DNA from: Kluyvera ascorbata_C
GTDB lineage: Bacteria; Pseudomonadota; Gammaproteobacteria; Enterobacterales; Enterobacteriaceae
DNA: 64,000 nt
Reading direction: 5' to 3'
Assembly (NCBI RefSeq): GCF_044197065.1
Contig: NZ_JBIQOI010000012.1
Span: forward strand, 45,948 to 109,947
The position numbers and the translations under genes were made by a program. The notes below the pieces were generated by a model. It had not been told where the DNA came from and did no database searches. It was given only the letters and a program-made list of their open reading frames with translations. How positions within the stretch are numbered: position 1 is the first letter of the stretch; each line of letters begins with the position of its first letter. Shown here in pieces: positions 42,271-51,100 of the stretch.

Positions 42271-43182
42271 ATGGCATTGGAAAACGGCATTGCGCAGTTA
42301 GTTGCTGAGTTTATTGCGGCGGGTCGCCCCTCTTTACGCAAGCAGAATATTGATGACCGGAGAAAGGGCTATATTGCCAGCACGGCACTGGCGGGTGAGA
42401 AGGAGATTCGCGTCAAATCGGAAGACATTGTGCTGGAAGAGATGATATTTCGCGTCATTTCACCGCTAAATGCGGCATCTTCACTCCCCTGTATTATCTA
42501 CTTTCATGGCGGCTGTTTTGTCAGCGGTGGGTTTATCACTCACGATAATCAGCTGCGGCAATTAGCCTGGCACAGCGGATGCCGGGTGATTGCTGTGCAG
42601 TATCGTCTGGCACCGGAACACACTTTCCCCGCCGCTCACGATGACGCCGAGCGTGGCGCGAACCTGGTCCATAAATATGCTCAGCAGCTTGGTATTGACC
42701 GCAAGCGTATCACGCTCGCTGGTGATAGCGCTGGCGGCCACCTGGCGCTGGTCACCGCGCTACGACTTAAAGCCAACGCGGCATGGACGCCGTCAAAACT
42801 TATGCTGATTTACCCTATGCTCGACGCCACCGCCAGCTTTGCCAGCTACATCAGCAACGGGCAGGACTACATTATTACTCGCGATGCGCTGCTTTCAGGT
42901 TTTGAGATGTATTTGCAGGGACAAGATCCACGGAACCAGGAGGCCAGCCCACTCTGGCGCGACGATTTTAACGGCCTTCCTCCGGTGCATATCATTACCG
43001 CCGAATACGATCCGCTGCGCGATGAAGGGGAAGCGCTGTATGAACGATTAACCCGACAGGGCGTGACCTGCACCTGCCAGCGCTATCATGGGGTTATTCA
43101 CGGATTTTTCCAGCTTGGCGGCGTGAGCCAGGCAGCACGGGAGGCAATGGAGGATGTGGCCCGACGGGTGGCAGGCCACTGA
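42271..43182 (+). CDS. alpha/beta hydrolase, HSL-family acetyl esterase
   Basis: 303 residues from the ATG at 42271, which follows AAAGGAG; an ORF start 66 codons upstream lacks any site and would cross the operator. It has the hormone-sensitive-lipase pattern: oxyanion motif IYFHGGCFVSGG (HGGC rather than the usual HGGG), nucleophile in LAGDSAGGHLAL, Asp of AEYDPLRDEGE and His of GVIHGFFQLGG. No signal peptide, so cytoplasmic. It hydrolyses short acyl esters of unknown identity. The upstream LexA box is unexpected for this family. Confidence 0.88.
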   Translation: MALENGIAQLVAEFIAAGRPSLRKQNIDDRRKGYIASTALAGEKEIRVKSEDIVLEEMIFRVISPLNAASSLPCIIYFHGGCFVSGGFITHDNQLRQLAWHSGCRVIAVQYRLAPEHTFPAAHDDAERGANLVHKYAQQLGIDRKRITLAGDSAGGHLALVTALRLKANAAWTPSKLMLIYPMLDATASFASYISNGQDYIITRDALLSGFEMYLQGQDPRNQEASPLWRDDFNGLPPVHIITAEYDPLRDEGEALYERLTRQGVTCTCQRYHGVIHGFFQLGGVSQAAREAMEDVARRVAGH

Positions 43183-43206
43183 ATATATTGGGCGAAGCGA
43201 GATGCC

Positions 43207-44196
43207 CTACTCCTCTTCGTTCCCGCCCTCGACATACGAACCGAAGGGTTTTGCAGGCAGCACGATATAGGTTCCCTCAAACACCACGCCAGGGGTGTCA
43301 TCGCCAAACAGCTCAACCTGCATCTGCACGCGTGCTTTACGCCCTCGGGCCAGTCGGTCCAGGTCACCGCTAAGCGAGCCGAGGTCGGCGATGGCGGTCG
43401 GTTTACCGGTAATAGGTTTCCGGTATCGGATATGGGCGTCGGCCAGAATAATGGTTCCGCCCAGGTGGCGCTCACGTAGCATCAGCCAGATAAGCCCCCA
43501 GCCGGTGAGCGTGGCCAGCGAAAAGAGGCTACCGGCAAACAGCGTATGGTGCGGGTTCTGGTTGCCGGTTTCCGGCATGGTGGTAATGAATTTCTGCCCA
43601 GTGTACTGCTGGATGCGCACGCCCATTTTTTCGCTGAGCGGAATATGATCGTACCAGGCCTGTTGCAGCTGTGCGCACCAGTCGCCGCGGTGAAGAATAT
43701 CATCCAGCGTAGCAACGGGTTTAATCATCAGGAAATGGCGAACGGGTGTGGTCTGCGGGGTGGTAATTTCCCCTTCGTTCTTGAACCCGAGCTTGGAAAA
43801 AAACGGCACGGCATCTTCACGTGCGCTACAGGTGACGCGCTTAACCCCTTCCTGACGCGCAACGGACTCCAGCGTCATCGCGATAAGCGTCCCCAGGCCT
43901 TTATCCTGAACATCGGGGTGTACCGCCATAAAACGGATAGACGCTTCGTTATCCGCGTTGATGTACAGCCGCCCGACGGCGACCAGCTTTCCCAGCTCAT
44001 CAACCACCATCTGATGGTGCGCCATGGCATCCCAGGCATCACGCTCGGAACCTTTTGGCTGATGCAGGGGTTTACGCAGCATTTCCCAGCGGAACTGGTA
44101 ATACTGCTCTAACTCTTCTTCAGTCTGCGGTACTCGGAGATGGTACATAATGGCACTCTCTTTTGTCGCCCACGTCCTAACGGGAAGCGTGGTCAT
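43207..44196 (-). CDS. fabY: FabY/YiiD, GNAT plus hotdog-fold acyl-carrier protein enzyme
   Basis: 329 residues as in E. coli YiiD. The N-terminal GNAT domain (about 15-150) has VAVGRLYINADNEASIRFMA and DKGLGTLIAMTLESVA for acetyl-CoA binding. The C-terminal YiiD_C hotdog domain (about 175-325) has NQNPHHTLFAGSLFSLATLTGWG. In E. coli the gene contributes to fatty-acid initiation independent of FabH. The start ATG overlaps the dtd stop by 4 bp; a second start MYHLRVPQTEEEL lies 16 codons in. Confidence 0.92.
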   Translation of the reverse strand: MTTLPVRTWATKESAIMYHLRVPQTEEELEQYYQFRWEMLRKPLHQPKGSERDAWDAMAHHQMVVDELGKLVAVGRLYINADNEASIRFMAVHPDVQDKGLGTLIAMTLESVARQEGVKRVTCSAREDAVPFFSKLGFKNEGEITTPQTTPVRHFLMIKPVATLDDILHRGDWCAQLQQAWYDHIPLSEKMGVRIQQYTGQKFITTMPETGNQNPHHTLFAGSLFSLATLTGWGLIWLMLRERHLGGTIILADAHIRYRKPITGKPTAIADLGSLSGDLDRLARGRKARVQMQVELFGDDTPGVVFEGTYIVLPAKPFGSYVEGGNEEE

Positions 44197-44630
44197 ACTT
44201 GTAACCAGAACGTCACGGGGCCGTCATTGACCAGCGACACCTGCATATCCGCTGCGAATCGTCCTGTTTGCGTGTTCATATCCTGTTGGCGACAGCGTTG
44301 TACAAAATAGTCATAGAGCGCTTCGGCGCGATCCGGTGCGGCGCCTTTTGAGAAGCTCGGACGCATGCCGCGTTCGGTATCCGCCGCCAGCGTAAACTGC
44401 GACACCACCAGCACGCTGCCGCCAGCTTGCTGCACGTTAAGGTTCATCTTGCCGTCAGCATCGCTGAAGATGCGGTAGCCCAGCACGCGCTCACACAGGC
44501 GGTTCGCCTTCTGCTCATCGTCGTCTTTCTCTACGCCCAGCAACACCAGCAGCCCCAGGCCAATTTCTCCCGTCACTTCGTCCGCGACGCTAACGCTCGC
44601 GCGGGTGACTCGCTGAATTAATGCAATCAT
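44193..44630 (-). CDS. dtd: D-aminoacyl-tRNA deacylase
   Basis: 145 residues, E. coli length. It removes D-amino acids (and glycine from tRNA-Ala) from mischarged tRNA in the cytosol as a dimer. Catalytic features are VVSQFTLAADTERGMRPSF and the cross-subunit Gly-cis-Pro motif NDGPVTFWLQV. It overlaps yihY by 4 bp and fabY by 4 bp, forming a yihX-yihY-dtd-fabY operon. Confidence 0.96.
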   Translation of the reverse strand: MIALIQRVTRASVSVADEVTGEIGLGLLVLLGVEKDDDEQKANRLCERVLGYRIFSDADGKMNLNVQQAGGSVLVVSQFTLAADTERGMRPSFSKGAAPDRAEALYDYFVQRCRQQDMNTQTGRFAADMQVSLVNDGPVTFWLQV

Positions 44631-45493
44631 GATTCTTCGGCTTCTTGTTGTTCTGTTTTCAATTTTCGGTATTCACCGAGAGTGACAGTTATTTCGGCAC
44701 CTAGCAAGACGATACACCAGGTCCAGTAGACCCAGACAAACAAAATAGGGATCACTGCCAGTACACCGTAAATCAACTGATAGGACGGGAATGCGGTGAT
44801 GTAGAGGGAGAACGCCTTCTTACCCAATTCATGCAGCAGCGCAGCAACCAGCGCGCCAATCACCGCATCACGGTTCGGAACCTGGGTGGTAGGAACAATG
44901 CTGTAGAGCAGCCAGAACGAAAGCCAGGAGAGCAGCAGCGGGAAAATACGCAACAGATTATCAATCACTCCATGCAGTTCGCTGGCCCAACGTAGCGAGA
45001 GCAAATAGGAGCTAATTGCCAGGCTCACCCCGGCCAGCAACGGCCCAAGGGTGAGGATCATCCAGTAGACAGCAAACGAATAAACCTTTGGGCGCGTGCG
45101 CTTGCTCCGCCAGATGGTGTTCAGGGCGCTGTCGATGGAGTACATCAACAGCAGCGCGGTAATAATCAGGCCGCAGGCACCAAACGCGGTCATCCTGTTG
45201 GAGTTGGCGACAAACTGCTCGATATAGCGCTGAATAACGTCGCCGGTTGCGGGCAGGAAGTTAGCGAACACAAAATGGCGAATCTGCAGACTCACTTCCG
45301 AAAACATGGGAAATGCCGCGAACAGGGCGAAAATTACCGCCACCAGCGGCACAAGAGAAAGCAACGACACGTAGGCCAGGTTACCTGCCAGTGTCGTCAT
45401 GTTGTCTTCTTCGATGCGCCGCCAGAGGAATTTGCTCCACGCCGCCAGCGGTCGGGTATGATGAATCAGTTTTTGATAAACGGTTTTTAGCAT
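44627..45493 (-). CDS. yihY: YihY/virulence factor BrkB family inner-membrane protein
   Basis: 288 residues with six membrane helices. Typical segments are TTLAGNLAYVSLLSLVPLVAVIFAL split by the start of helix 1 and LIYGVLAVIPILFVWVYWTW. It was once called RNase BN (rbn), but that activity belongs to ElaC; the true function is unknown. It overlaps yihX by 7 bp and dtd by 4 bp. Confidence 0.93.
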   Translation of the reverse strand: MLKTVYQKLIHHTRPLAAWSKFLWRRIEEDNMTTLAGNLAYVSLLSLVPLVAVIFALFAAFPMFSEVSLQIRHFVFANFLPATGDVIQRYIEQFVANSNRMTAFGACGLIITALLLMYSIDSALNTIWRSKRTRPKVYSFAVYWMILTLGPLLAGVSLAISSYLLSLRWASELHGVIDNLLRIFPLLLSWLSFWLLYSIVPTTQVPNRDAVIGALVAALLHELGKKAFSLYITAFPSYQLIYGVLAVIPILFVWVYWTWCIVLLGAEITVTLGEYRKLKTEQQEAEES

Positions 45494-46086
45494 AACGACT
45501 TCATAAAGTAGTCGGGTAGGGTTTCTCTCCCGGTCACCAGTATGCTGGTGATCCCCAACTGGTTAGCGCCCTCTATATTATCGGCGTTATCGTCAAAAAA
45601 GACCGCATCGGCGGCAGAAAAACCTTCAGATTCCAGTACACGTTGGTAAATCCGGGCCTCCGGTTTACGCATTCCCATCTCCTGAGAAAGATAAACGTGA
45701 TCGGCAGCAGCATAGATTTCCGGGTATGCATCAGGCCAGAAGGTGGTGTGAAGCGCGTTGGTATTAGACAGCACCACCACGCGGTGTCCCTGCTCGCGCA
45801 GTGTTTTCATGATATCGATGACTTCAGGGCGAAGGGCTACAAAAACCGCCTGCCAGCCGTGGGCAAACTGCTCGTAGCTGAGCGGTAGCTCCATGTCATG
45901 GCACATGGCTTTCGCAAATTCTTCATCCGATATTTCACCGCGTTCGTGCTGATGAAATACCTCACCCATGGTGAAACTCTGCTTTAGCCGAGCCAGCGGC
46001 ACGCGAGCGAGATCGCTCCACGTTCCCAGAACACGGTTGAAATCAATGTCGACAATCACATTACCTAAATCAAAGATATAGAGCAT
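45487..46086 (-). CDS. yihX: alpha-D-glucose-1-phosphate phosphatase YihX
   Basis: 199 residues, E. coli length. HAD-like phosphatase with motif I FDLGNVIVDIDF, motif II VVLSNTN, a conserved Lys in MRKPEARIYQ and motif III FFDDNADNIEGA. In E. coli it hydrolyses glucose-1-phosphate from glycogen turnover. It begins the four-gene operon. Confidence 0.95.
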   Translation of the reverse strand: MLYIFDLGNVIVDIDFNRVLGTWSDLARVPLARLKQSFTMGEVFHQHERGEISDEEFAKAMCHDMELPLSYEQFAHGWQAVFVALRPEVIDIMKTLREQGHRVVVLSNTNALHTTFWPDAYPEIYAAADHVYLSQEMGMRKPEARIYQRVLESEGFSAADAVFFDDNADNIEGANQLGITSILVTGRETLPDYFMKSLC

Positions 46087-46174
46087 TTTTGCCTCCGTTC
46101 ACGCCGTGGAAATTTCACTCTAGCGGGAAAGGCGAACTTTGACCATGAACAAACGCTCTCTATTTCAAAAAGAA

Positions 46175-46199
46175 AAACCCCGCCATATAGGCGGGGTTT
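46175..46199 (-). terminator. typA terminator
   Basis: Stem AAACCCCGCC / GGCGGGGTTT with loop ATATA. The A-run on the + strand side gives a U-run for the - strand transcript 24 bp after the typA stop. Confidence 0.85.
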
Positions 46200-46222
46200 C
46201 AGGTCACTACAAAAGAGAGAAA

Positions 46223-48046
46223 TTAATCTTCTTTTGGACCGCGCATAGCGCGTTTACGGTCGTTTTCAGTCAGGTGACGTTTACGGATACGGATAGAGGT
46301 TGGGGTAACTTCTACCAGTTCGTCGTCATCGATGAACTCCAGAGCTTGTTCCAGAGTCATTTTCTGAGCTGGGACCAGCGTGGTGGCTTCATCAGTACCG
46401 GAAGCACGCATGTTGGTCAGTTTCTTACCGGTCAGGCAGTTTACAGTCAGGTCGTTAGAACGGCTGTGAATACCGATGATCTGGCCTTCGTAAACTTCTG
46501 CGCCGTGGCCCAGGAACAGCTTACCGCGGTCCTGCAGGCTGAACAGTGCGAACGCAACTGCTTTACCCTGACCGTTGGAGATCAGTACGCCGTTCTGACG
46601 CTGACCCACTTCACCTGGACGAACGTCGTCGTAGTGGCTGAAGGTGGAGTACAGCAGACCGGTACCAGAGGTCATGGTCATGAATTCTGAACGGAAGCCG
46701 ATCAGACCACGGCTTGGGATCACGTAGTCGAGACGTACGCGGCCTTTTCCGTCTGGATTCATGTTTTTCAGGTCGCCTTTACGCTCACCCAGTGCCTGCA
46801 TGACAGAACCCTGGTGCTGCTCTTCGACGTCCAGCGTTACGTTTTCGAATGGCTCTTGTTTACGGCCATCGATTTCGCGGAAGATGACTTTCGGACGGGA
46901 AACCGCCATTTCGAAACCTTCACGACGCATGTTTTCAATCAGAACGGACAGGTGCAGTTCACCACGGCCAGAAACGCGGAATGCGTCTGCATCCGGAGTT
47001 TCTTCAACGCGCAATGCCACGTTGTGTACCAGTTCTTTCTTCAGACGGTCCAGAATCTGGCGAGAAGTAACGTACTTACCTTCTTTACCACAGAATGGAG
47101 AGGTGTTGACGTTGAAGAACATGGTTACCGTCGGTTCATCAACGGACAGCGCTGGCAGCGCTTCGACGTTCTGCGGGTCGCAGATGGTGTCGGAGATGTT
47201 CAGCTCGCCCAGACCGGTGATCGCGATGATGTCGCCAGCTTCAGCCAGGTCGCTATCGATACGCTCCAGACCCAGGTGAGTCAGCACTTTACCGACTTTA
47301 CCGTTACGGGTTTTGCCTTCGCTATCGATGATAGTGATCTGCTGGTTTGGCTTCACTTTACCGCGTTTGATACGGCCGATACCGATAACACCAACGTAGT
47401 TGTTGTAGTCCAGCTGGGAGATTTGCATCTGCAGCGGGCCATCCAGGTCTACGTCTGGAGCCGGTACACGATCAACGATGGTCTGATACAGCGGGGTCAT
47501 GTCTTCCGCCATATTTTCGTGATCCAGACCTGCGATACCGTTCAGCGCGGAAGCGTAAACGATAGGGAAGTCCAGCTGTTCGTCGGTCGCGTCGAGGTTA
47601 ACGAACAGGTCAAATACCTGGTCAACAACCCAATCAGGACGTGCGCCTGGACGGTCAACTTTGTTGATAACAACAATTGGCTTCAGACCATGAGCAAATG
47701 CTTTTTTGGTCACGAAGCGCGTCTGCGGCATCGGGCCATCCATTGCATCAACTACCAGCAGCACAGAGTCAACCATGGACATGACGCGCTCAACTTCACC
47801 ACCGAAGTCGGCGTGCCCTGGGGTATCAACGATGTTGATACGGTAATCATTCCATTTGATTGCGGTGTTTTTCGCGAGGATGGTAATCCCACGCTCTTTC
47901 TCCAAATCGTTGGAGTCCATCACACGTTCTTGAGTTTCAGCACGTGCATCAAACGTACCGGATTGCTGCAGCAGCTTATCAACCAGGGTAGTTTTACCAT
48001 GGTCAACGTGCGCGATGATGGCGATGTTACGCAAATTTTCGATCAC
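46223..48046 (-). CDS. typA: ribosome-associated GTPase TypA/BipA
   Basis: 607 residues, E. coli length. EF-G-like translational GTPase: G1 AHVDHGKTTLVDKLL, G2 region ERGITILAKNTA, G3 DTPGHADFGGEV, G4 NKVDRPGARP. Domains II, III and V follow, with the BipA-specific C-terminal domain ending MRGPKED. It aids 50S assembly and growth at low temperature and under stress. It is divergent from glnA. Confidence 0.97.
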   Translation of the reverse strand: MIENLRNIAIIAHVDHGKTTLVDKLLQQSGTFDARAETQERVMDSNDLEKERGITILAKNTAIKWNDYRINIVDTPGHADFGGEVERVMSMVDSVLLVVDAMDGPMPQTRFVTKKAFAHGLKPIVVINKVDRPGARPDWVVDQVFDLFVNLDATDEQLDFPIVYASALNGIAGLDHENMAEDMTPLYQTIVDRVPAPDVDLDGPLQMQISQLDYNNYVGVIGIGRIKRGKVKPNQQITIIDSEGKTRNGKVGKVLTHLGLERIDSDLAEAGDIIAITGLGELNISDTICDPQNVEALPALSVDEPTVTMFFNVNTSPFCGKEGKYVTSRQILDRLKKELVHNVALRVEETPDADAFRVSGRGELHLSVLIENMRREGFEMAVSRPKVIFREIDGRKQEPFENVTLDVEEQHQGSVMQALGERKGDLKNMNPDGKGRVRLDYVIPSRGLIGFRSEFMTMTSGTGLLYSTFSHYDDVRPGEVGQRQNGVLISNGQGKAVAFALFSLQDRGKLFLGHGAEVYEGQIIGIHSRSNDLTVNCLTGKKLTNMRASGTDEATTLVPAQKMTLEQALEFIDDDELVEVTPTSIRIRKRHLTENDRKRAMRGPKED

Positions 48047-48425
48047 AACTTTGCCTCGGGCATTAGAAATAGCGCGTTATTGTACACGGATTAATCGCAC
48101 TACAAAACAGGATCACAGAGATCCTCCGCAAACAAGTATTGCAGAGTTTCTTTGTGATCGCTTTCACGGAGCATAAAAAGGGCACCTGGTCACAACTTGC
48201 ACCAATATGGTGCTCATCGTTTCAGGATAAGCACTATAATGGTGCAAAGACGCTATCGTGGTGCAGCCCTTTTGCACTATGGTGCGCATGATAACGCCTT
48301 TTGGGGGTGATTTAAAAGTTGGCACAGATTTCGCTTTGTATATTTCAAGGCAACAACGCCACTTTAAGCAGTGATTGAAGACCTCGTTACCACGACGACA
48401 ATGATAAATCCGGGAGATGTTAAGT
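48047..48425 (+). promoter_or_regulatory. glnA control region: NtrC enhancers, glnAp1, glnAp2
   Basis: 379 bp. NtrC sites: TGCACCAATATGGTGC at 48198-48213, GCACTATAATGGTGCA at 48231-48246 (overlapping the sigma-70 -10 TATAAT of glnAp1) and TGCACTATGGTGC at 48273-48285. The sigma-54 promoter glnAp2 is TTGGCACAGATTTCGCT at 48319-48335, GG and GC ten apart. The arrangement matches E. coli, giving NtrC-P activation of glnAp2 and repression of glnAp1. Confidence 0.92.
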
Positions 48426-49835
48426 ATGTCCGCTGAACACGTTTTGACGATGCTGAATGAGCACGAAGTGAAGTTTGTCGATCTGCGCTTCACCGATACC
48501 AAAGGTAAAGAACAGCACGTCACTATTCCTGCGCACCAGGTAAATGCCGAATTCTTCGAAGAAGGCAAAATGTTTGACGGCTCCTCTATCGGTGGCTGGA
48601 AAGGCATTAACGAATCCGACATGGTTCTGATGCCAGACGCATCTACCGCTCTCATCGACCCGTTCTTTGAAGAGTCTACCCTGATTATCCGTTGTGACAT
48701 CCTGGAACCAGGCACCCTGCAGGGCTACGACCGTGACCCGCGCTCCATCGCTAAACGCGCTGAAGAGTACCTGCGCGCTACCGGCATCGCAGACACCGTT
48801 CTGTTCGGGCCAGAGCCAGAATTCTTCCTGTTTGATGACATTCGCTTCGGCGCATCCATCTCCGGTTCTCACGTAGCTATCGATGACATCGAAGGCGCAT
48901 GGAACTCCTCCACCAAATATGAAGGTGGTAACAAAGGTCACCGTCCAGGCGTTAAAGGCGGTTACTTCCCGGTTCCTCCGGTTGATTCTTCACAGGACAT
49001 CCGTTCTACCATGTGTCTGATCATGGAAGAGATGGGCCTGGTTGTTGAAGCGCATCACCACGAAGTTGCGACTGCTGGCCAGAACGAAATCGCCACCCGC
49101 TTCAACACCATGACCAAGAAAGCGGACGAAATTCAGATTTACAAATATGTTGTGCACAACGTCGCTCACCGCTTCGGTAAAACCGCGACCTTTATGCCAA
49201 AACCAATGTTTGGCGATAACGGTTCCGGCATGCACTGCCACATGTCCCTGTCCAAGAACGGCGTAAACCTGTTCTCCGGCGACAAATATGCTGGCCTGTC
49301 CGAGCAAGCGCTGCACTACATCGGCGGTGTTATCAAACACGCTAAAGCTATCAACGCCCTGGCTAACCCGACCACCAACTCCTACAAGCGTCTGGTCCCA
49401 GGTTATGAAGCACCGGTAATGCTGGCTTACTCTGCCCGTAACCGTTCTGCATCCATCCGTATCCCGGTTGTTGCTTCTCCGAAAGCGCGTCGTATCGAAG
49501 TGCGCTTCCCGGACCCAGCGGCTAACCCATACCTGTGCTTCGCAGCACTGCTGATGGCTGGCCTGGACGGCATCAAGAACAAAATCCACCCTGGCGAAGC
49601 CATGGACAAAAACCTGTACGACCTGCCGCCAGAAGAAGCGAAAGAGATCCCACAGGTTGCTGGCTCTCTGGAAGAAGCGCTGCAGGCTCTCGATGCAGAC
49701 CGCGAGTTCCTGACCGCAGGTGGCGTGTTCACTGATGAAGCTATCGACGCTTACATCACGCTGCGTACCGAAGAAAACGACCGCGTACGTATGACTCCGC
49801 ACCCGGTTGAGTTCGAACTGTACTACAGCGTCTAA
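48426..49835 (+). CDS. glnA: glutamine synthetase
   Basis: 469 residues from the ATG at 48426 (MSAEHVLTMLNEHEVKF) after GGGAG; ATG three codons earlier is not used in relatives. It makes glutamine from glutamate, ammonia and ATP as a dodecamer. Visible are the DGSSIGGW latch, Mn-ligand block FGPEPEFFLFD, VEAHHHEVATAGQNE, the ATP motif GDNGSGMHCHMS and the adenylylation Tyr in KNLYDLPPEEAK. Strong codon bias marks high expression. Confidence 0.98.
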   Translation: MSAEHVLTMLNEHEVKFVDLRFTDTKGKEQHVTIPAHQVNAEFFEEGKMFDGSSIGGWKGINESDMVLMPDASTALIDPFFEESTLIIRCDILEPGTLQGYDRDPRSIAKRAEEYLRATGIADTVLFGPEPEFFLFDDIRFGASISGSHVAIDDIEGAWNSSTKYEGGNKGHRPGVKGGYFPVPPVDSSQDIRSTMCLIMEEMGLVVEAHHHEVATAGQNEIATRFNTMTKKADEIQIYKYVVHNVAHRFGKTATFMPKPMFGDNGSGMHCHMSLSKNGVNLFSGDKYAGLSEQALHYIGGVIKHAKAINALANPTTNSYKRLVPGYEAPVMLAYSARNRSASIRIPVVASPKARRIEVRFPDPAANPYLCFAALLMAGLDGIKNKIHPGEAMDKNLYDLPPEEAKEIPQVAGSLEEALQALDADREFLTAGGVFTDEAIDAYITLRTEENDRVRMTPHPVEFELYYSV

Positions 49836-49952
49836 TCGTATTTTGAGTTGTACTTTCCAGCTGTAGCCGCGCCATTGCCTTCAGGTTCTGGCGCTCTCCC
49901 TGGAATTAAGTTGCCGTGGAAACTTTCAGCCCATCTCAGGATGGGCTTTTTT
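49836..49952 (+). ncRNA. glnZ: glnA 3' UTR with terminator, candidate GlnZ sRNA
   Basis: After the glnA stop, about 90 nt lead to the hairpin AGCCCATC / GATGGGCT (49928-49947) and a T-run. In E. coli and Salmonella this 3' UTR is processed to the Hfq-dependent sRNA GlnZ. The position and terminator agree; conservation of the seed could not be verified by eye. Confidence 0.55.
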
Positions 49953-50002
49953 CTCCACCAACAACCTGATATCTCGCGCTTTTTACCCGTAAAAAGCTAT
50001 AC

Positions 50003-50019
50003 TGCACTAAAACAGTGCA
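50003..50019 (+). promoter_or_regulatory. NtrC site in the glnL promoter
   Basis: TGCACTAAAACAGTGCA is a palindromic NtrC-binding site 23 bp before the glnL start. In E. coli NtrC represses glnLp from this position. Confidence 0.85.
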
Positions 50020-50041
50020 AGCCTTTTCAGGAGACTGCTAA

Positions 50042-51091
50042 ATGGCAACAGGCGCACTGCCCGATGCTGGGCAGATCCTTAATTCGTTAATCAACAGCAT
50101 TTTACTGGTCGATGATGACCTGGCCGTTCACTATGCGAACCCTGCCGCACAGCAACTGCTGGCACAGAGCGCGCGCAAACTCTTTGGTACGCCCTTACCC
50201 GAGCTTCTGAGCTATTTCTCGCTGAACATTGGCTTGATGCAGGAGAGCCTGCAAACGGGCCAGGGATTTACCGATAACGAAGTGACGCTAGTGATTGACG
50301 GGCGCTCGCATATTCTTTCGCTGACCGCACAGCGTTTGCCAGACGGTTTTATCCTGCTGGAAATGGCGCCGATGGATAACCAACGCCGCCTCAGCCAGGA
50401 GCAGCTCCAGCACGCTCAGCAAATCGCGGCGCGCGATCTGGTACGAGGGCTCGCCCACGAGATTAAAAACCCGCTGGGTGGCTTACGCGGCGCTGCACAG
50501 CTACTGAGCAAAGCGTTGCCTGACCCGGCGTTGACCGAGTACACCAACGTCATCATTGAACAGGCCGACCGCCTGCGTAATCTGGTCGACCGCCTGCTTG
50601 GCCCACAGCATCCCGGTACGCATATTACCGAGAGCATTCATAAAGTGGCGGAACGTGTCGTCAAACTGGTCTCAATGGAGCTGCCAGAGAACGTCACGCT
50701 GGTGCGTGATTACGACCCAAGTTTGCCGGAACTCCCGCACGATCCTGACCAGATTGAACAAGTTCTTCTGAATATCGTGCGTAACGCATTGCAGGCGCTT
50801 GGCCCGGAAGGGGGCGAAATTGTCCTGCGCACCCGTACCGCATTCCAGTTAACGCTGCACGGCGTACGCTACCGGCTGGCCGCCAGAATTGATGTCGAAG
50901 ATAACGGCCCCGGTATTCCACCGCATTTGCAGGATACGCTGTTTTACCCGATGGTCAGCGGCCGCGAAGGCGGCACCGGGCTGGGTCTGTCGATAGCGCG
51001 CAGCCTTATCGATCAGCACTCCGGCAAAATTGAATTTACCAGTTGGCCAGGCCATACCGAGTTCTCGGTTTTCCTGCCAATCAAAAAATAA
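50042..51091 (+). CDS. glnL: nitrogen-sensor histidine kinase NtrB
   Basis: 349 residues, E. coli length. The N-terminal PAS domain (about 5-120) is followed by the phospho-acceptor His in RGLAHEIKNPLGGLRGAAQL. The ATPase region has NIVRNALQAL, DNGPGIPPHLQ and GGTGLGLSIARSL. It phosphorylates or dephosphorylates NtrC under control of PII. No membrane segments. The ribosome site is CAGGAG. Confidence 0.97.
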   Translation: MATGALPDAGQILNSLINSILLVDDDLAVHYANPAAQQLLAQSARKLFGTPLPELLSYFSLNIGLMQESLQTGQGFTDNEVTLVIDGRSHILSLTAQRLPDGFILLEMAPMDNQRRLSQEQLQHAQQIAARDLVRGLAHEIKNPLGGLRGAAQLLSKALPDPALTEYTNVIIEQADRLRNLVDRLLGPQHPGTHITESIHKVAERVVKLVSMELPENVTLVRDYDPSLPELPHDPDQIEQVLLNIVRNALQALGPEGGEIVLRTRTAFQLTLHGVRYRLAARIDVEDNGPGIPPHLQDTLFYPMVSGREGGTGLGLSIARSLIDQHSGKIEFTSWPGHTEFSVFLPIKK

Positions 51092-51100
51092 GGTGTGTTT

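Noticed and set aside
44627..45493. Naming yihY as ribonuclease BN
   Set aside because: RNase BN activity was reassigned to ElaC/RNase Z; this protein is a six-helix membrane protein without nuclease motifs.
46814..48094. 426-codon + strand open frame opposite typA
   Set aside because: Exactly antisense to TypA, whose motifs and length are certain; the long frame follows from the codon bias of a highly expressed gene.
48990..49802. 270-codon - strand open frame opposite glnA
   Set aside because: Antisense shadow of glnA with no supporting signal.
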